The translations under genes and the position numbers were made by a program. Below are positions 47,032 to 56,352 of a stretch of 64,000 nucleotides of DNA, in pieces; the stretch's first letter is position 1; each line of letters starts with the position of its first letter. The DNA is taken from the NCBI RefSeq assembly GCF_001831475.1, contig NZ_CP017688.1, positions 1-64,000 of the forward strand. Direction: 5' to 3'. This DNA is from Flavobacterium crassostreae. Lineage in GTDB: Bacteria > Bacteroidota > Bacteroidia > Flavobacteriales > Flavobacteriaceae. Under the pieces are notes generated by a model. It ran no database searches. It was not told the origin of the DNA and saw only the letters and a list, made by a program, of their open reading frames with translations.

Positions 47032-48300
47032 TTATTGCAATACTGCTACTCCAATAGCACAATCCAAACACTTGCTTTTTAGACAGTATTCTTTTTTTAA
47101 CTGCAGTAAAGATTGCGAATCTAACGCATCAGCAGCTGTCATACCAAAGGCTACAAATTTAGTTACTACACTATTTTTTTCTGGACTAATTTTTCGCATT
47201 AAAGAGATGCTCTCTCGCGACGCATCTTGACCCAAGCTGCTACGGTAAGCAAATTGAAACGGAATTATGGTATTGATAACCAATAAATCCACAAACGACT
47301 TAGAAATTTTTTTGGGTTTAAAACTACTCTCTTTGCCAAATCCATAATGGGTCTTCCAATAGGGAGAAACTGCTACATCAAAAAGCGTGTATGCAAACTC
47401 CAAAGTATCCAGTTCTATGATCTTAGAAAATAAATTATGCTGGTTGCTATACAAATTAGCAAGCTGAGACAATCGAATGTTAGGAAAATTATCCGGACGT
47501 AGCTTTGCGTACTGTACAGGCTCCAAGGTTGGGGGCTCTAATTGGTATTTATGCAATAAATAAAAATATCGAAACTTTAAATCCGCAAAATACCCGTCTT
47601 GATTTTCCGAATCAAGCAAACCAGCAAAACCAAACAATAGCGCCTCTAGGTTTTCGGGAGCATTGCTTTCTTTTCTTAAAATAGTAAACGGAATGCTTTG
47701 TGCTATTTGATAAAAAAGAGATCCATTTATATTGAGCCCAAAATTTTTGGCTACTAGACAAAACAAAACAGCTTCCCAATCATTCCGCGTTGTGGCAAGT
47801 AATGCTCTGATGGTGGCTGTTTTTTGTTCTAATCGTTCCAAAAAAAGTTTTTCTAACCAATCCGTACGTGCCCAATTGGAGCTATTTTTTAAATCCTTTT
47901 GGCAATAAATCCAAGATTTTGGAGTCATTAATAGTTGGTAACTAGATACTATTTCTGGATTAACGTAAGTTTGAAGTTCTAGGATAGGGATTTCGGAATT
48001 TTCTTTGGTACAAGAGGCTAAATCATGCAGCCACACTACATATAAAATAGTGCTTTGGAGAGAGGGATCTAAGGCATTTTCAAGAACAGTTATATCGGAA
48101 GACTTTGGATACATCAGCACGTTTCCGGCCCATTTTTGATGATTTATGACCAATTGGGCATTAAAAAAAATCGGGTTTTCGGATTCTAAATAACTCCCTA
48201 GATCTATAATTGAAATTTGTTCTTTGTGAACGGATACCAAATCAAGCGTATCGAATTTTTTAAATTTCCAGAGGTAATGCAAAAAGGCTTTTTTTATCAT
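47032..48300 (-). CDS. DUF2851 family protein
   Basis: The protein has 422 residues. Family landmarks include an N-terminal LHYLWKFKKFDTLDL, WAGNVLMYPKSSD (about 57-69), TILYVVWLHD with a conserved His-Asp pair, and a C-terminal CLKSKCLDCAIG cysteine cluster. The last element suggests a metal or nucleic-acid ligand, but the function is unknown. Several positions are more divergent than I expect, for example the WEHD-type motif reads WLHD. It is cytosolic with no signal peptide. Confidence 0.8.
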   Translation of the reverse strand: MIKKAFLHYLWKFKKFDTLDLVSVHKEQISIIDLGSYLESENPIFFNAQLVINHQKWAGNVLMYPKSSDITVLENALDPSLQSTILYVVWLHDLASCTKENSEIPILELQTYVNPEIVSSYQLLMTPKSWIYCQKDLKNSSNWARTDWLEKLFLERLEQKTATIRALLATTRNDWEAVLFCLVAKNFGLNINGSLFYQIAQSIPFTILRKESNAPENLEALLFGFAGLLDSENQDGYFADLKFRYFYLLHKYQLEPPTLEPVQYAKLRPDNFPNIRLSQLANLYSNQHNLFSKIIELDTLEFAYTLFDVAVSPYWKTHYGFGKESSFKPKKISKSFVDLLVINTIIPFQFAYRSSLGQDASRESISLMRKISPEKNSVVTKFVAFGMTAADALDSQSLLQLKKEYCLKSKCLDCAIGVAVLQ

Positions 48301-48358
48301 AAATACTGTAGCTAAACCACTAAAGTAATGAAAACAAAGTCTTTAAACAATTTTTAAG

Positions 48359-48841
48359 TTATTTTAGTAGGTACAATTTAGCACAAGCTCTTGCGTCCGA
48401 AAGCGCCTCGTGATGGTTAAGGGCAATTTGCATGGCACGGCAACAATCACTAAGTTTGGTAGGTTTTAGGCCTTTTGCTTTATATATCTTGACGGTGCAC
48501 TCCCATTGGTTGGCAATACCCAAATTTTGGTGGTTTAGGTTATAAAACGCCATGGATTTGAACAATACATTGCGATCAAAACTCTCGTTATGGGCTACAA
48601 TTATTCTGTTTTGTAGTCTTTTTTGGATCTCCGGAAATAGCTGTGCAAATGTTTTGGCATTGGCAGTGTCTTGAGGATAAATTCCGTGAACAGAAATGGT
48701 ATATGGAGAATAAAGGTTGTTGGGTGGTTTTATCAAACTCACAAATTCCTCTACAATGATGCCGTTCTCTACGGTAACTATACCTACAGAACAAGGGTGA
48801 AATGCGGTGGCGGTTTCAAAATCTATTGCGGTAAAAGTCAT
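48359..48841 (-). CDS. DEDDh 3'-5' exonuclease (DnaQ/PolC-like)
   Basis: A stand-alone exonuclease domain of 160 residues. The four acidic residues and the His are recognised in FTAIDFETA (Asp7, Glu9), VAHNESFDRNVL (Asp) and HHEALSDARA (His and Asp). The family includes the proofreading epsilon subunit, ExoX and oligoribonuclease-like proteins; the size and motif spacing fit a small DnaQ-like enzyme acting in repair or RNA turnover. There is a 58-base gap to the DUF2851 gene, so they may share a transcript. Confidence 0.9.
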   Translation of the reverse strand: MTFTAIDFETATAFHPCSVGIVTVENGIIVEEFVSLIKPPNNLYSPYTISVHGIYPQDTANAKTFAQLFPEIQKRLQNRIIVAHNESFDRNVLFKSMAFYNLNHQNLGIANQWECTVKIYKAKGLKPTKLSDCCRAMQIALNHHEALSDARACAKLYLLK

Positions 48842-48942
48842 CTGGTAGAGAGTTTATAAAATGTAGCCGTTAAAAAAAAACGGATTTGCTGTTTTGGTAT
48901 GTTTTTAGCAAAACAGCAAATCCGTGGGTATGTATATTACTG

Positions 48943-50304
48943 CTATTGGATAGATCCTATAATATCGTATTTTGTAATAATATGGTGTTTTCCGTTGCCT
49001 AAATCAATCAAAACAGCCGCATTGTCTCTGGTGAATAAAGGGGCTATAGCTTCAATTTTGGTTCCTTTGGCCACTATCGGAAATGGTTTTCCCATGATTT
49101 CTTTGATGGGTTTGTCTGCGGTATTTTTGTCTTGTAGGTAACTTTGGAACAAGTGAGATTCATCAAGCGAACCCACAAACCCAGTGGTATCTACAACTGG
49201 AATTTGAGATATTTTGTATTTGCGCATGCGTTCTATGGCGTGCGATACTAACTCCTCTGTGCGTACTACTATTAATGGTTTGTCTAGGTGTTCTTTGATA
49301 ACGTCTTCGGCTTTGGTTATGGGCTCTTCTAGAAAACCTCTTTCGCGCATCCAATCATCATTGAACATTTTGCCTACATATCGGCTTCCGGAGTCATGGA
49401 AAAGCACTACTACGACGTCTTCGGGCTGAAAATGTTCTTGTAGTTGTAGGAGTCCCTTTACGGCTGCTCCTGCGGAGTTGCCTACAAAAATCCCTTCTTC
49501 GAGGGCTATCTTGCGGGTGTAGACTGCAGCGTCTTTATCGGTTACTTTTGTGAATCCGTCTATTAGAGAAAAATCTACGTTTTTGGGCAAAATGTCTTCT
49601 CCTATCCCTTCGGTTATGTACGAATATATTTCGTTTTCGTCAAAAATTCCGGTTTCGTGGTATTTTTTAAATACAGAACCGTAGGTGTCAATACCCCAGA
49701 TTTTAATATTTGGGTTTTTTTCTTTTAAATATTTTCCGACTCCAGAGATGGTGCCTCCAGTCCCTACTCCTACCACAAAATGGGTTATTTTTCCTTTGGT
49801 TTGTTCCCAAATTTCGGGACCGGTTTGTTGGTAGTGGGCCAATGCATTGGATAGGTTATCGTATTGGTTTACGTACCAAGAGTTAGGCGTTTCGGTGGCT
49901 AATCTCTTGGATACCGAATAATAGGATCTTGGATCTGTGGGCTCTACATCTGTAGGACAAACCACTACCTTTGCGCCTACGGCTCTAAGGATGTCCATTT
50001 TTTCTTTGGATTGTTTGTCTGAGATTACACAGATCAGTTTATAGCCTCTAATGATGGCTACCAACGCTAGTCCCATACCGGTGTTTCCGGAGGTGCCTTC
50101 GATGATGGTGCCGCCTGGTTGTAAACGTCCGTCTGCTTCGGCATCTTCGATCATTTTGACTGCCATACGGTCTTTTACGGAGTTTCCTGGATTGAACGTT
50201 TCTACTTTTGCAAGTACTAAAGCGGCTACTTCTTGGGTTACTTTGTTTAATTTCACCAAAGGGGTGTTTCCTATTGTACCTAATATGTTTTCGGCGTATT
50301 GCAT
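48943..50304 (-). CDS. Cystathionine beta-synthase-like PLP enzyme with CBS domains
   Basis: The protein has 453 residues. The N-terminal fold type II PLP domain starts with MQYAENILGTIGNTPLVKLN; Lys44 in GNSVKDRM is the Schiff-base lysine, and GTSGNTG and GVGTGGTISG bind PLP. The C-terminal part (about 340-453) has two CBS repeats. It could make cystathionine from serine and homocysteine or cysteine from O-acetylserine. The frame is open to 50475, but those 57 residues lie opposite the structured element and are unconserved, so I use the ATG at 50304. Confidence 0.92.
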   Translation of the reverse strand: MQYAENILGTIGNTPLVKLNKVTQEVAALVLAKVETFNPGNSVKDRMAVKMIEDAEADGRLQPGGTIIEGTSGNTGMGLALVAIIRGYKLICVISDKQSKEKMDILRAVGAKVVVCPTDVEPTDPRSYYSVSKRLATETPNSWYVNQYDNLSNALAHYQQTGPEIWEQTKGKITHFVVGVGTGGTISGVGKYLKEKNPNIKIWGIDTYGSVFKKYHETGIFDENEIYSYITEGIGEDILPKNVDFSLIDGFTKVTDKDAAVYTRKIALEEGIFVGNSAGAAVKGLLQLQEHFQPEDVVVVLFHDSGSRYVGKMFNDDWMRERGFLEEPITKAEDVIKEHLDKPLIVVRTEELVSHAIERMRKYKISQIPVVDTTGFVGSLDESHLFQSYLQDKNTADKPIKEIMGKPFPIVAKGTKIEAIAPLFTRDNAAVLIDLGNGKHHIITKYDIIGSIQ

Positions 50305-50347
50305 GCTGTTGTCTGTTTTATTGGTAAGATTGTGATAATTACTCCTG

Positions 50348-50355
50348 CAAAGATA
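50348..50355 (-). promoter_or_regulatory. Putative -7 element of the CBS-like gene
   Basis: On the minus strand TATCTTTG matches TAnnTTTG exactly, 43 bases upstream of the ATG at 50304, supporting that start. Confidence 0.55.
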
Positions 50356-50400
50356 GTATTTTGTTATAAAATACGTTTGTTTTTTAGCAGGCTGCGTTCG

Positions 50401-50472
50401 GGATAGTAGCGGCATCCTTTGCTTGCTTTCTTTAAGCAAGTAAAGATATAGCGGATAGCGCGAGAAAACGCC
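50401..50472 (+). ncRNA. Structured intergenic element, copy 2 (possible Flavo-1-like RNA)
   Basis: On the plus strand: GGATAGTAGCGGC, ATCC (50414-50417), a stem of up to 11 bp (50418-50428 with 50434-50444, one G/U), then AAAGATATAGCGGATAGC. Block order matches copy 1 while the stem sequence differs and stays paired. It lies between the porin gene's stop and the CBS-like gene's start, antisense to that gene's transcription. Identity with a known RNA family is unverified. Confidence 0.5.
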
Positions 50473-50485
50473 CAAATGAAATAGC

Positions 50486-52435
50486 TTAATTTAAGAAGTT
50501 CCAGACTAATCCAAAACGAATCATAAAATCATGGTATGGTTGGTTCGGGCTTGCATAAAAATTATTGCCGGTCAAGGAGGAGTTAAAATGTTCTGCTTTT
50601 AGGTAAATTCTGGTTCTTTGGATTTTTGCGTTGATAAAAAAATCTAAATTGGGGTAGTTGCCTATTTCTTTTTTATTTTGAACAAAAAACTCTCCTAGAA
50701 TGGGGTTGTATGCGTTGGCTTGGTACTTGGTGAAGTAGTTTAGGGTAACTCCGGTTTGAAAAAACAAGGCTTTATCAAAAAGATAATCCGTGTAGTAAAG
50801 GGTGTTTCGGGTGACTAATTGGGGTACATTTAGTATGGCTTGTGGTTGGGTTACTTTTTGATACAAAAGGGTGTTGTCTAATGCTAGTTTTCCAAAAGTA
50901 AAGGCTTTGCTTGCTTTTATGCTAAGGTAGTTGATGGTGTTTTGGTATTGTTGGGGGGTTATTATTTGTTGGCTGGCATTGGTGGCGGTATTTGTAAAAT
51001 ACAAGTGGTCTTTTAGGGTTTTTAACTGTACTGTGGCGCTAACCCAGGCTGTGGTGGCATCTAGGGTTAGGGCGTTTATTTTTTCGGGGCTGAAGTCTTT
51101 GGACCAGTTGTAGCCTAGGTAGCTGCTTTGGTGCAAAATATAGTTGTCATTGGCCAGCTTATGGGTGTTTTGGTAGTGTAGCTTAAAGTGGTTTTGGGTG
51201 TCTAAATCGTATTGCAAAACGGCCTCTAGATTGGACATGGATTGTTTTGTCAGGGATTTTGAATACAAAATTTTGCTGGCCCATTGGTGTTTTTTGTAAT
51301 CGTATTGTGTGCCTAGATTGTAGAGGTTTCTGTTCAAGGAGGCGGGTATGGTTTGTTGGTTTTTTATCAGAATTTGGTAATAGTAGTAGTTGCTCGTAAA
51401 ATGGTCTGCAAAAAGTTGCAGGCTACCCAAAGTGCGGTTTTGGTAGGTCAGTCCGGCTTTGTTGTACATTTTGTTATAATGGGTCTGGTCGTTGATGCCG
51501 CTATTGGTATAGGTGTCTCCAAAACGGTATACGGTGGTGGTTCCTACCTTGGATGCAACATTGGCTTGGTTGAACTCAAAAAATTTGTTTTCATAATTAA
51601 ACTGGTGCCCAAGGTAGAGGTTGTTGGCTCCTTTGTTGGCGTTGAGTTGAAAAAAATGATCTATAAATAGGCGTTTGCCTTTTAGAAAAGATTTGGCATC
51701 GGTAAAGTAAACTTGTAATTTTTCTCGGTTAGCATAGGTGGGATCTTTGCTTTCAAAGTCCAAAAGGGTAGTAATGCCACCGTTTTCTTGATTTAAAATA
51801 TCTTGGTAGGTGTAATGTGCATTGGCATAATAACGTTGGTTTAGGGTATTGTAACTTGCGGTAAATCTAAAATTACCGGTACTTGCAAGTTGGTTTATAT
51901 ACCTTCCTTGGGATCGTAACCCTTTGTATGCTATTGAAAGATTAAGCCTTGGATTTAAATTTAGGGTAAAAAAAGCGTCTAAGGACTGCCCTTTTTGCAT
52001 TACGGTTTTAAAGTATAGCTCCGTTAGGGGTGTCGCTACAGAATTGTAGGTTATGTCTTGCGCTTCTAGAAAATTAAAATGCTTGGCTTTGAAACCAAAT
52101 TCTGGATAAGCAGTGGTTTTCTCTAAACCATAGTGTAGGGTATTGTAGGTTTGTCCTTCGTTAGAAAATGCTAACAGACCAAAATTGTCTTTACGCAGAT
52201 AATTAAAACGGTATTCTTTTTGAATGGTCAAAGAAGTATCTAAATAAGTGGTATCGCGTTCGATGTTTATAAAACGGTATTGGTCTATTGTAGGGGTTTT
52301 TGGAGAGGCATTTGGATCTAAAGAAGGTGCATTTGCTTGGCTTTCGGGTTTAGAACTGGATGGTTTTTCTGACACAACCTGAGATAACACAAGTGTCGGA
52401 ATTAGGAGTATATAGATATAAAGAAGGGTTCTCAT
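50486..52435 (-). CDS. Putative outer-membrane porin
   Basis: The protein has 649 residues, with a signal peptide ending near LVLSQ and then a Pro/Ser-rich linker to about residue 48. The rest consists of alternating aromatic beta-strands, many ending in Tyr/Phe, and closes with FMIRFGLVWNFLN, a typical beta-barrel end. It fits the Bacteroidota 'putative porin' family. The substrate is unknown. It is preceded only by a TATCTTTA near-match promoter and is not in an obvious operon. Confidence 0.8.
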   Translation of the reverse strand: MRTLLYIYILLIPTLVLSQVVSEKPSSSKPESQANAPSLDPNASPKTPTIDQYRFINIERDTTYLDTSLTIQKEYRFNYLRKDNFGLLAFSNEGQTYNTLHYGLEKTTAYPEFGFKAKHFNFLEAQDITYNSVATPLTELYFKTVMQKGQSLDAFFTLNLNPRLNLSIAYKGLRSQGRYINQLASTGNFRFTASYNTLNQRYYANAHYTYQDILNQENGGITTLLDFESKDPTYANREKLQVYFTDAKSFLKGKRLFIDHFFQLNANKGANNLYLGHQFNYENKFFEFNQANVASKVGTTTVYRFGDTYTNSGINDQTHYNKMYNKAGLTYQNRTLGSLQLFADHFTSNYYYYQILIKNQQTIPASLNRNLYNLGTQYDYKKHQWASKILYSKSLTKQSMSNLEAVLQYDLDTQNHFKLHYQNTHKLANDNYILHQSSYLGYNWSKDFSPEKINALTLDATTAWVSATVQLKTLKDHLYFTNTATNASQQIITPQQYQNTINYLSIKASKAFTFGKLALDNTLLYQKVTQPQAILNVPQLVTRNTLYYTDYLFDKALFFQTGVTLNYFTKYQANAYNPILGEFFVQNKKEIGNYPNLDFFINAKIQRTRIYLKAEHFNSSLTGNNFYASPNQPYHDFMIRFGLVWNFLN

Positions 52436-52613
52436 TTAGATAAAGATATAATTACAAGCTGTTTTTTAATTACAAATAACCTCCACAAAGGTAAAGGATA
52501 CAAACGTATAAAAAAACAGAATAAATACCCTCAATAAATAATGGCTATCTGCTCTTAAAAATAGAGTACTATTGTAAAAAAATGACAATCTTTGTGGTCT
52601 TAAAACCTTAGCC

Positions 52614-53282
52614 ATGCTCAAAAAAAAGTATTCTTCTTTTGTCTTAGAGGCCGGAGCTGACGAAGCCGGACGCGGTTGCCTTGCGGGTCCAGTAACTGCA
52701 GCAGCGGTAATAATGCCTGCTGATTTTGAAAATACTTATTTAAAGGACAGTAAAAAACTCTCTGAAAAAATACGTCAAAAATTACGACCCATTATTGAAC
52801 AACAGGCTGTATGCTTTGCGGTATCGCATCTGGAACCTTTAGAAATTGACCAAATCAATATCTTAAATGCTTCTATAAAAGCAATGCAAGAAAGTGTGTT
52901 GCAATTGCATCCAAAACCAGAATACGTGATTGTGGATGGCAATAGTGCTTTTATCCAAAAAAAATGGCAGCAAAATAGTTCTGGCAAAATTTTTACCCTT
53001 ACGGAAAAAGAATGGCTTGCTTCTATCCCTAATCAATGCATCATCCAAGGAGATGCTAAATACCAGAGTATTGCAGCGGCTTCGGTGCTTGCAAAAACGT
53101 ATCGGGATGCATATATGGAACGGATTCATGAGGAATTTCCGATGTATAACTGGAAACAAAACAAAGGCTACCCTACCAAAGAACACCGAGAAGCTATCCG
53201 AAAATATGGCGTGACTAAATACCACCGAATGACTTTCAGACTGCTACCCGAACAACTAAAAATAGCTTTTGAGGTGCTCTAA
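52614..53282 (+). CDS. rnhB: Ribonuclease HII
   Basis: Cleaves the RNA strand of RNA/DNA hybrids and initiates ribonucleotide excision. The protein has 222 residues. The conserved [14 protein letters not shown] starts at 14 with Asp16 and Glu17; the other acidic ligands are in [10 protein letters not shown] and in [15 protein letters not shown]. The [17 protein letters not shown] region is typical. Monocistronic, starting about 25 bases after a near-consensus -7 element (AATCTTTG). Confidence 0.96.
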   Translation: MLKKKYSSFVLEAGADEAGRGCLAGPVTAAAVIMPADFENTYLKDSKKLSEKIRQKLRPIIEQQAVCFAVSHLEPLEIDQINILNASIKAMQESVLQLHPKPEYVIVDGNSAFIQKKWQQNSSGKIFTLTEKEWLASIPNQCIIQGDAKYQSIAAASVLAKTYRDAYMERIHEEFPMYNWKQNKGYPTKEHREAIRKYGVTKYHRMTFRLLPEQLKIAFEVL

Positions 53283-53285
53283 AAG

Positions 53286-53324
53286 CAAAAAATCTCCAAA
53301 AACAAAGCCTGTTTTTGGAGATTT
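53286..53324. terminator. Terminator between rnhB and the copper-type operon
   Basis: A 15-bp perfect stem (53290-53304 with 53310-53324) with a 5-base loop. The flanking plus-strand A-run makes it a good terminator for the minus-strand operon; the plus side lacks a long T-run. Confidence 0.88.
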
Positions 53325-53345
53325 AGAAACTGTAGTCTAATGCTA

Positions 53346-54317
53346 TTATAAACTGTAGTTTAAATGGACACTCCAACGGGAATTTGCTTCCATGTTGCCA
53401 TTGGATAAATTTTGACTTAAAGGCAACATGCCATTGAGTCCTAATGAAAATTTGTCTTTGCCAATCTCTAAACCAAATTTGCTAAAAAGTACGTCTCCTG
53501 CTGTATCGTGGACCTTTTGTCCGTGTTGTTTATTGGTTTCATAAACCTCTCCAGCCACTCCAAATTGGGGCACTACTTGTATGTTTTGGGCAGTAAACAA
53601 ATAAAATAGAGTGCTGCTGTAATTTAATTGGTTACCAAACTGGTATTTTTTTTCGTTCTCTGTCTTTAGGTTGTAGTTAACCATGGTATTGAGTCCTAAT
53701 TTTTTCTTTTTGACCACATACTCTGCTAGCAATAGGTAATCCCAACTACCAGTACCTAATTGAAAACTTTGATTAACAGTGCCCCGATTATTTGCCTCAC
53801 TAAATTTTCCGGTTGGCATTTTTAGACCACCACCTATTTGCAGGTTGTGATCCAATAGGGTGCTGTCTTTTTGGGTTTGGTAAACCAAATAGGTTGCCAT
53901 CAGAGTCATATCTCCTAGACCACTAATCTTTTCGGTACCTGCCGTTAAGGCTCTATTATGAAAATGATAAGGAATCAAGGCTGCTACCTTTATTTTGTTA
54001 GTCACCGGAATTTTGCCCCAAATTTGGGTGGTGTTGAAATCTTCGGCAATCCAAGGAGAGTTTGCAAAAATACCGTCTCTGCTAGAATAGCTTTGATTAA
54101 AATAACGTACACCTACAAAATTTTTATTCAACATGGAGCTAAACCCCATACTTCCACCACTTGCAGAACACCCACAAGCATCACAATCCATCCGAAGGGC
54201 CGATTCTAATTGCATTTTTTGAAAGCTAAATCTAAAAATGCTATCCTTGACAACTGCAGCACTAGATATCTGAAAAGACAAAAGAGCAAACAAACATAGT
54301 ATTATTGGGTTTTTCAT
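53346..54317 (-). CDS. Outer-membrane beta-barrel with CDxCGC motif
   Basis: The protein has 323 residues, with a signal peptide to about 20-21 and an early CDACGC motif (Cys45, Cys48, Cys50) followed by a Gly-rich SASGGSMGF. The rest is beta-barrel-like with strands ending in a C-terminal WSVHLNYSL. I recognise related 'transporter'-type barrels with a CDxCGC motif beside MbnP and cytochrome c peroxidase genes in Bacteroidota. It is last in the operon and starts 4 bases after the peroxidase gene. Transport of copper or a metal complex is inferred. Confidence 0.72.
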   Translation of the reverse strand: MKNPIILCLFALLSFQISSAAVVKDSIFRFSFQKMQLESALRMDCDACGCSASGGSMGFSSMLNKNFVGVRYFNQSYSSRDGIFANSPWIAEDFNTTQIWGKIPVTNKIKVAALIPYHFHNRALTAGTEKISGLGDMTLMATYLVYQTQKDSTLLDHNLQIGGGLKMPTGKFSEANNRGTVNQSFQLGTGSWDYLLLAEYVVKKKKLGLNTMVNYNLKTENEKKYQFGNQLNYSSTLFYLFTAQNIQVVPQFGVAGEVYETNKQHGQKVHDTAGDVLFSKFGLEIGKDKFSLGLNGMLPLSQNLSNGNMEANSRWSVHLNYSL

Positions 54318-54321
54318 GGTA

Positions 54322-55365
54322 TTAAAATTCTGAAAATCGTTTATCGGTAAGATATTGATAATCGGTTAAGGTATTTAAAAAAGCGATCAATTGCTCTTTA
54401 TCGGTTTCTGAAAGCGTAATTCCTAATTTTCCGTTTTGTTTTAAAATAGGATCTAAAGTTGCTCCATCTACTACCGCTGTGCTATAATGATTCAGTACTG
54501 AGGCTAAGCTACCAAAACGGCCATCATGCATATAAGGAGCTGTTACTGCCACATTACGCAAACTGGGCACTTTAAATTTGTAGTAATCAGTTGCTTGCTC
54601 CGTTACTCTATAACGTCCTACATCATTGATTAGAGGGTTAATTGCCAAGCCATTGTTTCTAAAAGAATCATCTGTCATTAAATCCGTTGCATGGCATGAG
54701 GCACATTTATTTTTAAAAATAGTATATCCCGCCATTTCTTCCTTGGTAAGGGTTCCTCCGGCTTCATTGCGTCTGTAATGGTCAAATTTAGAATTAGACG
54801 AGGTAAGCATAACCATAAATTGAGACAGCGCCTTGAGCATGTTCTCTATCGAAACAGCACCATCTTTAAAGGAAACTTTAAACAATTCACGGTAGTTTGG
54901 ATCCGCCTTCATCATGGCAAGAATGCGGTTTAGATCGCCATTCATCTCTACGGTGCTGGTCAAAGGAATTATGGGTTGCAAATCCAGATGGCTTGTTGCT
55001 CCGTCATACATATAAATACGTTGGTACGCCATGTTTTGAATTGCTGGAGCATTCCGGATACCTAAAGCATTGTCCACACCATGACTAACAGTATGTCCGT
55101 GGTGAGTAAACGCATTTTCTTGTAGGTGACAAAACCCACACGATACCAATCCATCGGAAGCCAAACGGCCATCATAAAATAATTTTTTGCCCAACTCAAA
55201 CCCTTTTTCAGTTGGAGGATTTGCAGCAATATCGTAAGCCAAATTTGGAAAATTGGATGGCACCGAAAAATCCAACGGCAGGTTTATATACTTAGCGTCT
55301 TGGTCCGAATCTGAGCAATTAATCAATATAGGGAATACTAGCCAAAGAAAATGTTTTATTTTCAT
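54322..55365 (-). CDS. Dihaem cytochrome c peroxidase / MauG-MbnH-like lipoprotein
   Basis: The protein has 347 residues. An N-terminal lipobox (LINC) gives lipid-modified Cys17. Two c-type haem sites are CGFCH (76-80) and CASCH (221-225), and PYMHDGRFGSL near 290 holds a distal ligand region. In the MbnP/MbnH system such an enzyme oxidises a Trp of its partner to kynurenine; peroxide reduction is the other option. The ATG at 55365 gives a good lipobox; the frame to 55389 adds eight residues. It is downstream of the MbnP gene and 4 bases upstream of the barrel gene. Confidence 0.85.
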   Translation of the reverse strand: MKIKHFLWLVFPILINCSDSDQDAKYINLPLDFSVPSNFPNLAYDIAANPPTEKGFELGKKLFYDGRLASDGLVSCGFCHLQENAFTHHGHTVSHGVDNALGIRNAPAIQNMAYQRIYMYDGATSHLDLQPIIPLTSTVEMNGDLNRILAMMKADPNYRELFKVSFKDGAVSIENMLKALSQFMVMLTSSNSKFDHYRRNEAGGTLTKEEMAGYTIFKNKCASCHATDLMTDDSFRNNGLAINPLINDVGRYRVTEQATDYYKFKVPSLRNVAVTAPYMHDGRFGSLASVLNHYSTAVVDGATLDPILKQNGKLGITLSETDKEQLIAFLNTLTDYQYLTDKRFSEF

Positions 55366-55441
55366 GGTTCTAAATTTAAAAAAGAGCACCAGAGTGTTGC
55401 TCCTATCTGGTTAGCACTACTCGGATGCCCCTTAAATGAAA

Positions 55442-56242
55442 TTAATCGTTATGTACGTGGTCTACACTAAACATAGTAGCTACGTTTTGAGTGATTAGAG
55501 GCAGTTTAGCACCTCCCATAATCATTGCGCCAGTTCCATTAGGATTGTTATCGGATAGTTGGATGGTATTGGTGCTGTTTAACACCTTGGCCAAATCTGC
55601 AATAATGTGGATTTGTGGCGTAATAGCCCCGCGTACTAATGCCTTAGATTTTAAATCCAGAGCAACCGTTGTGTAGTTATAATCCGTTCCGGTTTGTCCG
55701 GTATGAATTTTAAAAGGCAGTGGTTGCGCAACGGTTGCAGAAGTAAAGTTTCCTTCAAATGCCACAAATTTATAGCCCGCAGACCAGCTCCACATCATGC
55801 TCGAGGCTTGGGCTTGCGCCAAAAAATCACCTTGTCCGTCTGCACCCAATTTCCATTGTTCTTTGTCTACTCCTATACCAAAACTAACTTTAATGTAGTT
55901 TGCTGCTGGCACATTTTTTAGCGCAATTACATGACTAGCGGCAGTGGCTTCGTCTACAATAAAATAACTTTGATTTTTGGGATACGTAAAGGTAGTTCCA
56001 TCTTCTTTGGTTAGTACCACATTGCTAATTATGTATTTTGCAGTAGTAATTTTAAGAACTTCGTTACTTGCCGTTACATTTGCCTGCGATCCTAGAATCA
56101 AATTATCGCCCTTAAAACTGTTATCAAATTCTAAGGCCAAAGTACCGGTTCCAGAAACAGTTTCTTCCTCTTTTGGAGAACAGGCGGCAAGTGTGGTGCT
56201 CAATACCAAAACAGCAAGAGCTTTATATACTAAATTTTTCAT
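55442..56242 (-). CDS. MbnP-family copper-binding-type lipoprotein
   Basis: The protein has 266 residues with lipobox LAAC and lipid-modified Cys21. The MbnP hallmark is MMWSWSAGYKFVAFEG (149-164) with Trp151 and Trp153 as candidates for oxidation to kynurenine. Potential Cu ligands are His180 in FKIHTG, His212 in PQIHII and His262/His264 in the terminal DHVHND. After Cys21 comes SPKEEE, which resembles the Bacteroidota lipoprotein export signal for surface display. Forms a pair with the MauG-like gene 76 bases downstream. No methanobactin precursor is visible. Confidence 0.85.
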   Translation of the reverse strand: MKNLVYKALAVLVLSTTLAACSPKEEETVSGTGTLALEFDNSFKGDNLILGSQANVTASNEVLKITTAKYIISNVVLTKEDGTTFTYPKNQSYFIVDEATAASHVIALKNVPAANYIKVSFGIGVDKEQWKLGADGQGDFLAQAQASSMMWSWSAGYKFVAFEGNFTSATVAQPLPFKIHTGQTGTDYNYTTVALDLKSKALVRGAITPQIHIIADLAKVLNSTNTIQLSDNNPNGTGAMIMGGAKLPLITQNVATMFSVDHVHND

Positions 56243-56352
56243 TTTTATAATTGGTGTATTTATTTTTTACTAATTTTTTAAAATAAGTTGCGCACAGATA
56301 CCTACCCTTAGGCTTTTGCCAAAGAGAAGTAGACACAACAATAAAAAGAGAA

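Noticed and set aside
50305..50475. 57-codon N-terminal extension of the CBS-like enzyme
   Set aside because: Overlaps the structured element and an exact -7 element; the conserved PLP domain starts at 50304.
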